From assembly GCA_022828595.1 (NCBI GenBank), contig JAKGHH010000004.1, positions 86,766,270 to 86,830,269 of the forward strand: DNA of 64,000 nucleotides, in the 5' to 3' direction. Below the pieces are notes generated by a model. It saw only the letters and a list, made by a program, of their open reading frames with translations. It was not told the origin of the DNA and made no database searches. The stretch comes from Nelumbo lutea. Taxonomy: Eukaryota; Streptophyta; Magnoliopsida; Proteales; Nelumbonaceae. Positions 63,401 to 64,000 of the stretch are shown here, in pieces (positions within the stretch are counted from its first letter, which is position 1; every line of letters begins with the position of its first letter). Made by a program: the position numbers and the translations under genes.

Positions 63401-63806
63401 TAATGCCCATTGGTTTTCATTTGTGGTTAATACATGCTTAAATGCGATATTTATCCTTGTTTCGATGTCCTATCTGGATTGCTGACTATTTGATTGCTAA
63501 TATTTAATTGAAATGGCTACTAATTTAATGGATGCAGGTTATTATAGTTACCTGTACGCCAAGTGCTTTGCTGCCTCAATATGGAAGGAAGTGTGCTCAG
63601 AGGATCCATTGTCGTTGGCCACTGGGTCTGCTTTAAGAACCAAATTCTTACAGCATGGGGGTGCAAAAGAACCATCTGATTTGTTAAAGGAGTTGGTTGG
63701 GGATGACATGCTACGAAATTATAATAATGGGATAATCCCCAACATTAGCAACCTGTGCGAGGAGATGGAACTCATGGAACATGCGAAGCAGAAGAGTATT
63801 TTGTAA
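4256..63806 (+). CDS. OCT1: Mitochondrial intermediate peptidase (M3 family)
   Basis: Zinc metallo-oligopeptidase that removes an N-terminal octapeptide from some imported proteins after MPP cleavage. Exons: 4256-4437, 4525-4606, 4691-4743, 4820-4874, 9250-9388, 9467-9521, 16292-16514, 20496-20591, 40911-41030, 41158-41283, 41458-41613, 46689-46805, 47983-48108, 48202-48269, 60286-60421, 62065-62230, 63538-63806. They total 2,169 nt, 722 aa, close to the roughly 700 aa of the family. Every intron is GT-AG and phases join without a break. The N-terminus (MIHRSALMFRSKHL...) is basic and Ser-rich, fitting a mitochondrial presequence. The zinc site is HEFGH at residues 497-501 (exon 13) with the third ligand Glu526 (exon 14), the 29-residue spacing known in M3 peptidases. 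The substrate loop THW...NYGAGYYSYLY spans exons 16-17. The gene looks functional despite introns of 4.4, 6.8, 4.0, 20.3, 5.1 and 12.0 kb. Confidence 0.95.
4875..5224. other. Start of intron 4, nothing recognised
   Basis: AT-rich intron sequence with an A-run near 5068-5082. No gene or element could be identified. Confidence 0.5.
5225..6215 (+). pseudogene. LINE 3' remnant (RNase H), MITE-split
   Basis: Frames broken by stops read as the C-terminus of a plant L1-type LINE. A WCIW...RIFEDKSAKI-like block lies at about 5325-5400 and an RNase H start (NFDGYSLGN) at about 5545. After the MITE at 5670-5803 come LRAELIAVTQGLKFAQMHDW, EGDCQVVISW and WIPKSVNEFADSLAQG. This order (first Asp, Glu, Asp, last Asp) is that of LINE RNase H. 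It is a dead fragment in sense orientation. Confidence 0.6.
5670..5803. mobile_element. MITE with CTCACAACA inverted termini
   Basis: The left end reads CTCACAACAAAAACTGTCCC. The right end, reverse-complemented, reads CTCACAACAATAAACTGTTC. These are imperfect terminal inverted repeats of about 25 bp around a 134-bp element inside the LINE remnant. The left terminus is preceded by a second tandem copy of itself from about 5625, period about 35 bp. Confidence 0.55.
6881..7769 (+). mobile_element. 5'-truncated LINE with poly-A tail
   Basis: The 3' end of an L1-type LINE. It begins within the zinc-knuckle-like (zf-RVT) C-terminal region, continues into RNase H, has about 80 bp of 3' UTR and ends in a run of 18 A at 7752-7769. 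It sits inside an older LINE remnant. No clear target-site duplication was seen. Confidence 0.65.
6996..7670 (+). pseudogene. LINE RNase H domain reading frame
   Basis: An open frame of 224 codons carrying zf-RVT C-terminal sequence (LWEVWEERNNHLFENKARP) followed by RNase H. The first catalytic Asp is in SFDGSASGNPGAAG, a third acidic block is IEGDST, and the last Asp is in ELNSLADGLAKLG. The position that normally holds the catalytic Glu reads TKAKVMAALMG, with Lys; the related LINE at 29640 has TKAEVMA. The frame starts mid-protein, so it is a fragment and not a host gene. Confidence 0.65.
8324..8790. repeat. Foldback repeat: one left arm, two right arms
   Basis: The arm at about 8324-8455 (ACAGAGAGCTACCCTGTACT... 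to ...TGTCTCCAAAACCC) is inverted at about 8543-8655 and again at about 8662-8788. The two right arms are direct repeats of each other. By eye the arms are about 80-90% alike over some 110-125 bp. It could fold into a long hairpin with alternative pairing. No coding content. Confidence 0.65.
9522..10562. other. Intron 6 sequence before the array, nothing recognised
   Basis: No repeat termini, coding similarity or tandem structure that I could identify. Stop-interrupted frames only. Confidence 0.5.
10976..11486 (+). mobile_element. MITE copy 1 (AGGGGTGCAA termini)
   Basis: A 511-bp GGCCC/AAGCCC-rich element with perfect 10-bp terminal inverted repeats AGGGGTGCAA ... TTGCACCCCT. The terminus is hAT-like. 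A clean 8-bp target duplication is not visible. Confidence 0.65.
12446..12957 (+). mobile_element. MITE copy 2, in array unit 2
   Basis: Same element as at 10976, one base longer because of the A-run. It was copied as part of the tandem unit and is not an independent insertion. Confidence 0.65.
13917..14427 (+). mobile_element. MITE copy 3, in array unit 3
   Basis: Same element and termini as at 10976, carried by the third tandem unit. Confidence 0.65.
14970..16291. other. End of intron 6, nothing recognised
   Basis: AT-rich intron sequence with a T-run at 15353-15370. The 20-mer ATTGCCATCTATAATTTATC occurs twice, near 15737 and 15801. No gene or element was identified. Confidence 0.5.
16577..16690 (+). 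mobile_element. Truncated MITE, TAGGGGTGCAA terminus
   Basis: It starts with TAGGGGTGCAACTTGGG and continues with GGGCCTTGGGCTAG-like sequence, as in the elements of the tandem array. The opposite terminus is missing. Confidence 0.5.
16760..19470 (+). pseudogene. LINE ORF1 (gag-like) remnant
   Basis: About 16780-17160 reads in pieces as the plant L1 ORF1 N-terminus (GGVWRLALEVEAKKIL, then a RRDKWLEGV-like block). About 17650-18240 is open for 203 codons and carries the DUF4283-type core: TVKPLGLPFNLWNGTM, GGILESFDTSDLH, VRARIFSVKPEDIPR. About 18434-19400 is a Glu/Lys/Gly-rich low-complexity tail in several frames. A MITE at 17395-17630 interrupts it. No endonuclease or reverse transcriptase follows, so the copy is internally deleted or a composite with the LINE tail at 19470. 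Confidence 0.55.
17395..17630. mobile_element. MITE with CAAGGTTCAAA termini
   Basis: 236 bp with inverted termini: the left end reads CAAGGTTCAAAATATTGATAC, and the right end reverse-complemented reads CAAGGTTCAAAGTATCAAAA. The interior is rich in GATACG/TATCGG words. Flanks AATACAAG and GATACAGG match at 6 of 8 bases, suggesting a decayed 8-bp target duplication. Confidence 0.6.
19470..20040 (+). pseudogene. LINE zf-RVT tail remnant
   Basis: A stop-broken translation of the zf-RVT C-terminus. It has ALDKFLTADRLLRRGMLLPS, a Cys/His-rich stretch (HIFIHCNFSQQ-like) and WKERNSRIFDNLSNDIASVKNKVIGF, and ends in a short A-rich tail at 20022-20040. Sense orientation. Confidence 0.55.
20100..20445 (+). 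mobile_element. Probable LINE 3' UTR fragment
   Basis: A GT/T-rich stretch with TTTGGGGTCTTGTAAGGG and a terminal TTTATCTTCAAAAAGAA. This composition is shared with 3' ends of other LINE tails here. A G-run lies at 20128-20139. Weak call: no coding sequence is attached. Confidence 0.3.
20795..21050 (-). mobile_element. LINE 3' end, antisense
   Basis: Reverse-complemented, it ends in CTTCAATAAAATTTTTACC followed by a poly-A run (poly-T on the plus strand at about 20788-20803). This is a typical L1 3' UTR with a polyadenylation signal. Only 3' UTR-like sequence is seen. Confidence 0.4.
21051..21967. other. Unassigned intron 8 sequence, CT- and AT-rich
   Basis: It contains CT-microsatellites (about 21283-21302) and an (AT)n run at about 21418-21448. 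The last 60 bases may encode LINE reverse transcriptase: LLSLVKGF, continuing as EVGRGKIHISHLQFAD after copia-1. About 21055-21240 resembles a copia LTR in style but has no matching partner. Confidence 0.35.
21973..22287 (+). repeat. copia-1 5' LTR
   Basis: 315 bp, starting TGTAGAGAAG and ending TTTTCAACT, with the primer-binding site immediately following. It contains AATAAA (TTAATAAAAG) as a potential polyadenylation signal. Confidence 0.88.
23154..24210 (+). pseudogene. copia-1 gag
   Basis: The start is chosen at the tandem ATG (23154/23157). The N-terminus has the copia gag pattern LDGTNYLAWSQSVKI, then MQPQISQHYLWMNSAKEIWD, then SLAAYFSILKSIWQEID. A CCHC knuckle (CEYCKKLKHSKDKC) lies at about 23929-23970. 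In-frame TAG codons occur at 23826 and at about 24007. The frame must shift near 24190 to enter pol. Gag would form the virus-like particle; this copy cannot encode it whole. Confidence 0.85.
24200..27525 (+). pseudogene. copia-1 pol, one in-frame stop
   Basis: Open for most of its length. Order: aspartic protease DSGASDHM (about 24250); integrase zinc region H...H...CESC; integrase core (HSDVWG, FRSDNAKEY, NGVAERKN); reverse transcriptase LDVKNAFLNGDL and YVDD at 26533-26544; RNase H (EAYTDADW, then SSAEAEYRAMA, then LYCDNQAAINIA). One TAG at 26473-26475, where relatives have Gln, separates the two open parts, which share the frame. All catalytic motifs are otherwise present. Confidence 0.9.
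27496..27810 (+). repeat. copia-1 3' LTR
   Basis: 315 bp, collinear with the 5' LTR, with about ten substitutions, nearly all transitions. Directly followed by LINE sequence. Confidence 0.88.
27811..29998 (+). pseudogene. LINE C-terminal half (RT, zf-RVT, RNase H)
   Basis: Starts in the reverse transcriptase as FEVGRGKIHISHLQFADN; the catalytic FADD reads FADN here. It continues with LPISYLGCPLEG, KKLASWKKCYLSIGERLTLL, the zf-RVT region (CILCLSEGESADHILLHC) and RNase H (LNVDGSALGSPG, STKAEVMATLTG, DGLAKC). It ends in a 3' UTR with TTTAATGAAATTTCGTTAAC. There are several stops and frame changes. The start abuts the copia-1 3' LTR, so copia-1 probably inserted into this LINE. Confidence 0.75.
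30585..30662 (+). mobile_element. Au-SINE-like 3' region
   Basis: Contains TAGCCAACCCCATATGGTTG then GGCTTAGTTGAG, close to the conserved 3' part of plant Au-type SINEs. No internal promoter was identified upstream. Confidence 0.4.
30755..30818 (+). mobile_element. Au-SINE-like 3' region, second copy
   Basis: Contains TAGCTGACCCCATATAGTTG then GGGCAAGGCTTG, the same motif as the copy 170 bp upstream. Confidence 0.4.
31190..31766. mobile_element. hAT-like MITE, exact 8-bp target duplication
   Basis: 577 bp flanked by GGATAAAC at 31182-31189 and 31767-31774. Inverted termini: the left end is TAGTGATTTAAAAGGTG, and the right end reverse-complemented is CAATGTTTTAAAAGTGC. Removing the element and one flank copy restores LINE codons across the site. 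It contains a 42-bp tandem repeat. Non-coding. Confidence 0.75.
31225..31350 (+). repeat. 42-bp tandem repeat, three copies
   Basis: GGTGCATTTTAAGGTATG recurs at about 31226, 31268 and 31310, separated by ACTTGCCTAGGTGCACAGGA-like sequence. Internal to the hAT-like MITE. Confidence 0.8.
31966..32737 (+). mobile_element. Insert within LINE, probable retroposed sequence
   Basis: It interrupts the LINE between the FLKEK and GDKSLGP blocks. The first third resembles LINE 3' UTR (TTTTAATGAAAATTTTTATT at about 32140). The rest contains TATAAAAGGGGGAATAAAG at about 32548, a TATA-like start region, and the insert ends at an A-run (32735-32745). Boundaries are approximate and its class is unresolved. 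Confidence 0.35.
33355..33487 (+). repeat. Tandem duplication with GA-rich core
   Basis: GAAGGAGAAAGAGAGAAAGA followed by GTTACACTCCTAGC(C/T)GACCCACTTG occurs twice in a row. Confidence 0.7.
33517..33821. repeat. Large inverted repeat, arms about 140 bp
   Basis: The left arm (33517 to about 33660) and right arm (about 33680-33821) are inverted copies around a loop of about 20 bp. Matching blocks include CATATCAAGGTCTTAAATTC, TATCTTTTATTAGGATAAAT and AATGAATGAGCAACAT with their complements. By eye identity exceeds 85%. It would form a long hairpin in a transcript. Confidence 0.8.
33822..34225 (+). mobile_element. Second copy of the 31190-type MITE, truncated
   Basis: Shares TATAAAGGCAG...TAGAAT(C/T)AGGAAT, TTTAAATTTTCATT and the terminus CACTTTTAAAACA with the element at 31190-31766. 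The left third is missing and abuts the large inverted repeat. Confidence 0.55.
34426..34701 (+). repeat. copia-2 5' LTR
   Basis: 276 bp. Contains GCCCTATATATAGTAAAATA (TATA region), a CTGGCGCCGCCAG palindrome and a CTCTTCT-rich 3' part. Ends GTCAAGA, not CA. Confidence 0.85.
35290..36156 (+). pseudogene. copia-2 gag, stop-interrupted
   Basis: Start MSTENSATLEI at 35290. Conserved blocks FDGQNYLEWSRGIKLYI, MLPQVRKTFMWAE, SLSMYYSDLTSI and FAFLLGLNPSYESIR. The zinc knuckle is CTHCQKTRHTKDAC. In-frame stops: TGA near 35456 (CGA in copia-3) and TAG near 35744 (also TAG in copia-3). A one-codon loss occurs at VSQ-RVF, changing frame near 35818. Confidence 0.85.
36160..39544 (+). pseudogene. copia-2 pol, deleted in RT
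   Basis: Protease DSGASNHM (about 36460), then a TGA near 36574 and a TAG near 36718. Open from 36724 to 38925: H...H...CQTC zinc region, integrase (FQSDNAKEY, NGVAERKN), reverse transcriptase (LDIKNAFLNGDL, YVDDIVITGD at about 38675). The frame is lost where about 100 bp present in copia-3 are missing (38885-38910). RNase H follows at 39068-39544 (VYTNADW, SSAEAEYRVMA, LYCDNKVVINIA). Confidence 0.87.
39553..39843 (+). repeat. copia-2 3' LTR
   Basis: 291 bp, 15 bp longer than the 5' LTR mainly because of a T-rich insertion near 39615-39635. Preceded by a GAGGGGGGAG polypurine tract. Confidence 0.85.
39844..40910. other. End of intron 8
   Basis: No coding similarity. Contains a tandem duplication, covered separately, and otherwise unremarkable AT-rich sequence leading to the exon 9 acceptor. 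Confidence 0.5.
40265..40520 (+). repeat. 127-bp tandem duplication
   Basis: CAAAAGGGAAGTGGGAATGC starts both copies (40265 and 40392). A GA microsatellite inside differs in length between them. Both end TTTGGGACCTTTGGCAAA. Confidence 0.8.
42190..42450 (+). repeat. copia-3 5' LTR
   Basis: 261 bp, related to copia-2 LTRs. TATA-like CCCTATATATTATAATG; palindromic GCTGGCGCTGCCAGC; CTTCT-rich end. Confidence 0.88.
43023..43690 (+). pseudogene. copia-3 gag, truncated
   Basis: Reads MSSKNSATSG..., FDGLNYLEWFRGIKLYI, ITARGKIRYING, MLPQVIKTFMWAE and SLSVYYSDLTSI, then TAG (43480-43482) at the same codon as in copia-2. It resumes KEIDHYQNVNW to LPSVQEVYALV. The knuckle is gone; the frame runs into reverse transcriptase after a 20-bp repeated patch. 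Confidence 0.85.
43688..44651 (+). pseudogene. copia-3 RT/RNase H remnant
   Basis: Starts at LIVHADDIVITGD, where YVDD has become HADD, and continues LRYLLGIEVARSHKGIF and YVLDLLEDIGKLG. A TAG follows near 43983, then RNase H with several further stops (LTVVWTD-like, then SSAEAEYRTMSHG, then LYCDNKAAINIA). Inactive. Confidence 0.85.
44659..44920 (+). repeat. copia-3 3' LTR
   Basis: 262 bp, about a dozen differences from the 5' LTR. Preceded by GAGGGGGAG. Confidence 0.88.
45409..45980 (-). pseudogene. Antisense LINE zf-RVT tail
   Basis: Minus-strand translation in pieces: VGDKILAINNLIDRDKDLRNACMLC, then WYQFIKLFWRQK-like, then LKERNLQDL/EGEKSTRSLREKVVRDSKAYWHN. It ends in TTTTTAATAAATTCGTCTAG followed by poly-A (poly-T at 45409-45418 on the plus strand). 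Confidence 0.5.
45981..46688. other. End of intron 11
   Basis: About 46165-46345 is rich in CCCAACC/GGGTTGG words like a GC-rich MITE, but termini were not defined. The rest is AT-rich and unrecognised. Confidence 0.35.
47180..47640 (+). pseudogene. Possible decayed RNase H remnant in intron 12
   Basis: Broken translation pieces (SLIAKQANVTF, then MGRGPWHLTHFNNQVRDALASISAE) resemble the tail of a LINE RNase H (WxxxxxNxxADALA). No intact block; weak call. Confidence 0.3.
48450..48560 (-). mobile_element. Fragment of the 31190-type MITE
   Basis: Reverse-complemented, it ends TGCGCCTTGCTTCAAAAAGG ... CTTTTAAAACACTGAA, matching the right end of the elements at 31190 and 33822. It abuts LINE sequence. 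Confidence 0.5.
48600..50042 (+). pseudogene. LINE ORF1 tail and endonuclease region
   Basis: A Lys/Glu-rich ORF1 end (48636-48833) precedes an AP-type endonuclease start (48919-49215): ITSWNVRGLG, ADIVVLQETKL, VVAIWKDEV. Later blocks are the degraded LTWSNF...SKLDRFLFN (endonuclease C-terminus), RRPFRLENMWLTHP, KLKKWNRDQF and QWIKEGDGNTRFFHDLANGR, which leads to reverse transcriptase. The sequence stops near 50042; the reverse transcriptase is not found after copia-4. Multiple stops. Confidence 0.7.
50048..50369 (-). repeat. copia-4 3' LTR
   Basis: 322 bp. The polypurine tract (CTTGAGGGGGAG on the minus strand) lies just inside at 50370-50381. Confidence 0.88.
50371..53784 (-). pseudogene. 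copia-4 pol
   Basis: Protease motif IIDSGVSEHM, with Val where DSGA is usual. Open for 447 codons through integrase (H...H...CEGC, HSDVWC, FRSDNAREY, PQQNGVAERKN). After a TAG near 52441 it continues VTMDVTFFES. Reverse transcriptase is in two frames (51915-51517 and 51581-51039; YVDDIVVT at about 51320), then RNase H (ETYTNADW to PVQHDRTKHIEVDRHFI). Frameshifts lie near 51560 and 51035. Confidence 0.87.
53807..54845 (-). pseudogene. copia-4 gag
   Basis: Reads MRPVRGGAGDPF, VRLDGTNYLEWPQSTKM, an in-frame TAG near 54658 where copia-1 has Gln (RWVQENY), then WLCNSMSPHISKNFLWANTAKEIWD and SVAAYFSVLKTLWQKID. The knuckle CDYCKKPKHTRDTC occurs twice because of a 136-bp tandem duplication, which also shifts the frame. 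Confidence 0.85.
53881..54152 (-). repeat. 136-bp tandem duplication in copia-4 gag
   Basis: GCGCATTTCCTTTCTTATTC starts both copies (53881 and 54017). The unit encodes the zinc knuckle. 136 is not a multiple of three, so the second copy is out of frame. Confidence 0.85.
55360..55696 (-). repeat. copia-4 5' LTR
   Basis: 337 bp. It contains a 15-bp tandem duplication (AACATAAATCNGCCC) near 55661-55690 that is absent from the other LTR. Confidence 0.88.
55697..55800. mobile_element. GC-rich MITE-like fragment hosting copia-4
   Basis: CTAGGCACCC...GGTGCCCACCTAGG resembles the termini of the hAT-like MITE at 58841 (GCCTAGG, GGTGCCC words). With the bases left of copia-4 it reads GGCGACTAGGCACCC, so copia-4 may have landed in such an element. 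Termini are not defined. Confidence 0.35.
55801..56265. other. AT-rich stretch of intron 14
   Basis: Very AT-rich with short purine runs. No element or gene recognised. Confidence 0.5.
57043..58126 (+). pseudogene. copia-5 gag and protease remnant
   Basis: Starts MSEKADVIPIKFGGS. Broken into several frames: GYLDGKITKPNETDIKGYARWKLDNGKLVSWI, FLVKLGPKYEITRSKIL, then a knuckle-like YCKQHGHIIPNC. The protease block is IDSRVTNHM, in which the catalytic-motif Gly-Ala of DSGA is lost. Confidence 0.7.
57971..58488 (+). repeat. 259-bp tandem duplication in copia-5
   Basis: ATTGACCTATTTGGTGAG begins both copies (57971 and 58230). Each spans the protease motif and the following block. A few substitutions and small indels distinguish them. 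Confidence 0.85.
58841..59518. mobile_element. hAT-like MITE with TSD CTCAAGTA
   Basis: 678 bp flanked by CTCAAGTA at 58833-58840 and 59519-59526, an exact 8-bp duplication. Inverted termini: the left end is CATAGTTGTCAAGGCG, and the right end reverse-complemented begins CATAGTTTTCAAGG. Splits the Cys-rich pre-integrase block of copia-5 (CVSCCSS / KSHTLPF). AT-rich, non-coding interior. Confidence 0.82.
59601..60285. other. End of intron 14, nothing recognised
   Basis: AT-rich intron with no coding similarity or repeat termini found. Confidence 0.5.
60495..60662 (-). mobile_element. tRNA-derived SINE, antisense
   Basis: On the minus strand it begins TGGTTGGGTTGCTCCATCGC and has a B-box-like GGTTCAAATCTTGG about 30 bp later. 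It ends CATGCACTAGGCTGCACTTT. An A-box-like TGGGCATTAGTGCAATGGTT lies at its start. A second copy lies at 62890. Confidence 0.7.
60663..62064. other. Remainder of intron 15
   Basis: Contains a duplicated TGGTTATTGTAACCA (about 61163 and 61196) and an antisense Au-SINE-like motif at 61875. Otherwise unrecognised. Confidence 0.45.
61870..61935 (-). mobile_element. Au-SINE-like 3' region, antisense
   Basis: Reverse-complemented, it reads TGTAACCGACCCCATATAGT then GGGCTTAGTTGAGTAAAGC, the same motif as at 30585 and 30755. Confidence 0.4.
62307..62567 (+). repeat. 140-bp tandem duplication
   Basis: GTGGCCTTGTGGG(C/T)CCTAATC starts both copies (62307 and 62447), which stay collinear to TACTTGAGC with a few differences. 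Confidence 0.85.
62890..63035 (-). mobile_element. tRNA-derived SINE, antisense, second copy
   Basis: Same family and orientation as 60495-60662: minus strand GGTTGGGTTGCTTTATTGC, B-box-like GGTTCAAATCTTGG, end TTGCACTGGGCTGCCCTTTC. About 85-90% like the other copy by eye. The 5' A-box portion is shorter here. Confidence 0.68.
63036..63537. other. End of intron 16, nothing recognised
   Basis: No element or gene identified before the exon 17 acceptor (ATGGATGCAG). Confidence 0.5.
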
Positions 63807-64000
63807 TACTGGAGAAACACATTTTTCCCCCTACATTAGTCTTTGCAGTGCATAGCCAGTGTGATGATAATCTAAAATTGGTCTTCTGGTTGACTTGTAT
63901 GATCTTGTCGAAGTGCGGTGCATGGAGTTATGCTGAAGACGTTAGTGACTGGACAAATATTTATGAAGAACATGCTTATGTGACTGGACAAATAATTATT
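63807..64000 (+). other. Peptidase 3' UTR, partial
   Basis: Sequence after the TAA stop. No clear AATAAA is visible before the window ends, so the transcript end is not located. Confidence 0.5.

Overview
The window is nuclear DNA from a flowering plant with a repeat-rich genome. The evidence is GT-AG introns, plant-type proteins, and introns filled with Ty1/copia LTR retrotransposons, L1-type LINEs, tRNA-type SINEs and hAT-like MITEs. Protein comparison from memory suggests a eudicot or early-diverging eudicot; I cannot name the species. Only two host genes are visible, arranged head to head. Every other long reading frame is transposon-derived or a shadow.

Gene 1 (minus strand, 3808 leftwards) is the N-terminal half of an IRE/IREH1-type AGC protein kinase. 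Four coding exons (660 codons) are present. The kinase domain lies beyond the left edge, and the last visible intron carries a decayed LINE. Gene 2 (plus strand, 4256..63806) is a complete mitochondrial intermediate peptidase (M3 zinc metallopeptidase, OCT1/MIP). It has 17 exons, 2,169 nt of coding sequence and 722 aa, spread over 59.6 kb. All junctions are GT-AG, all phases match, and the zinc ligands HEFGH plus a downstream Glu are intact. The 447 bp between the two start codons is a likely shared promoter.

The peptidase introns hold nearly all of the sequence. Intron 4 (4875-9249) has nested LINE tails, a MITE and a foldback repeat. Intron 6 (9522-16291) has three near-identical tandem copies of a 1,470-bp unit. 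Intron 7 (16515-20495) has a LINE ORF1 and LINE tails. Intron 8 (20592-40910) has copia-1, copia-2, two long LINE remnants, a hAT-like MITE with an exact 8-bp target duplication, and a large inverted repeat. Intron 11 (41614-46688) has copia-3, an internally deleted element sitting in an antisense LINE. Intron 14 (48270-60285) has a LINE with endonuclease, copia-4 on the minus strand, and truncated copia-5 split by a second hAT-like MITE. Introns 15 and 16 each carry an antisense SINE.

I found no undescribed biological system. The most informative observations are: (i) non-canonical LTR ends (TG..CT and TG..GA) supported by target-site duplications and zero-spacing primer sites; (ii) an amber codon shared at the same gag position by copia-2 and copia-3; (iii) a templated 20-bp patch at the copia-3 deletion junction; (iv) an upstream ORF whose stop overlaps the peptidase start codon (ATGA); (v) two intronic inverted repeats able to form long hairpin RNAs; and (vi) the recent 1,470-bp triplication.
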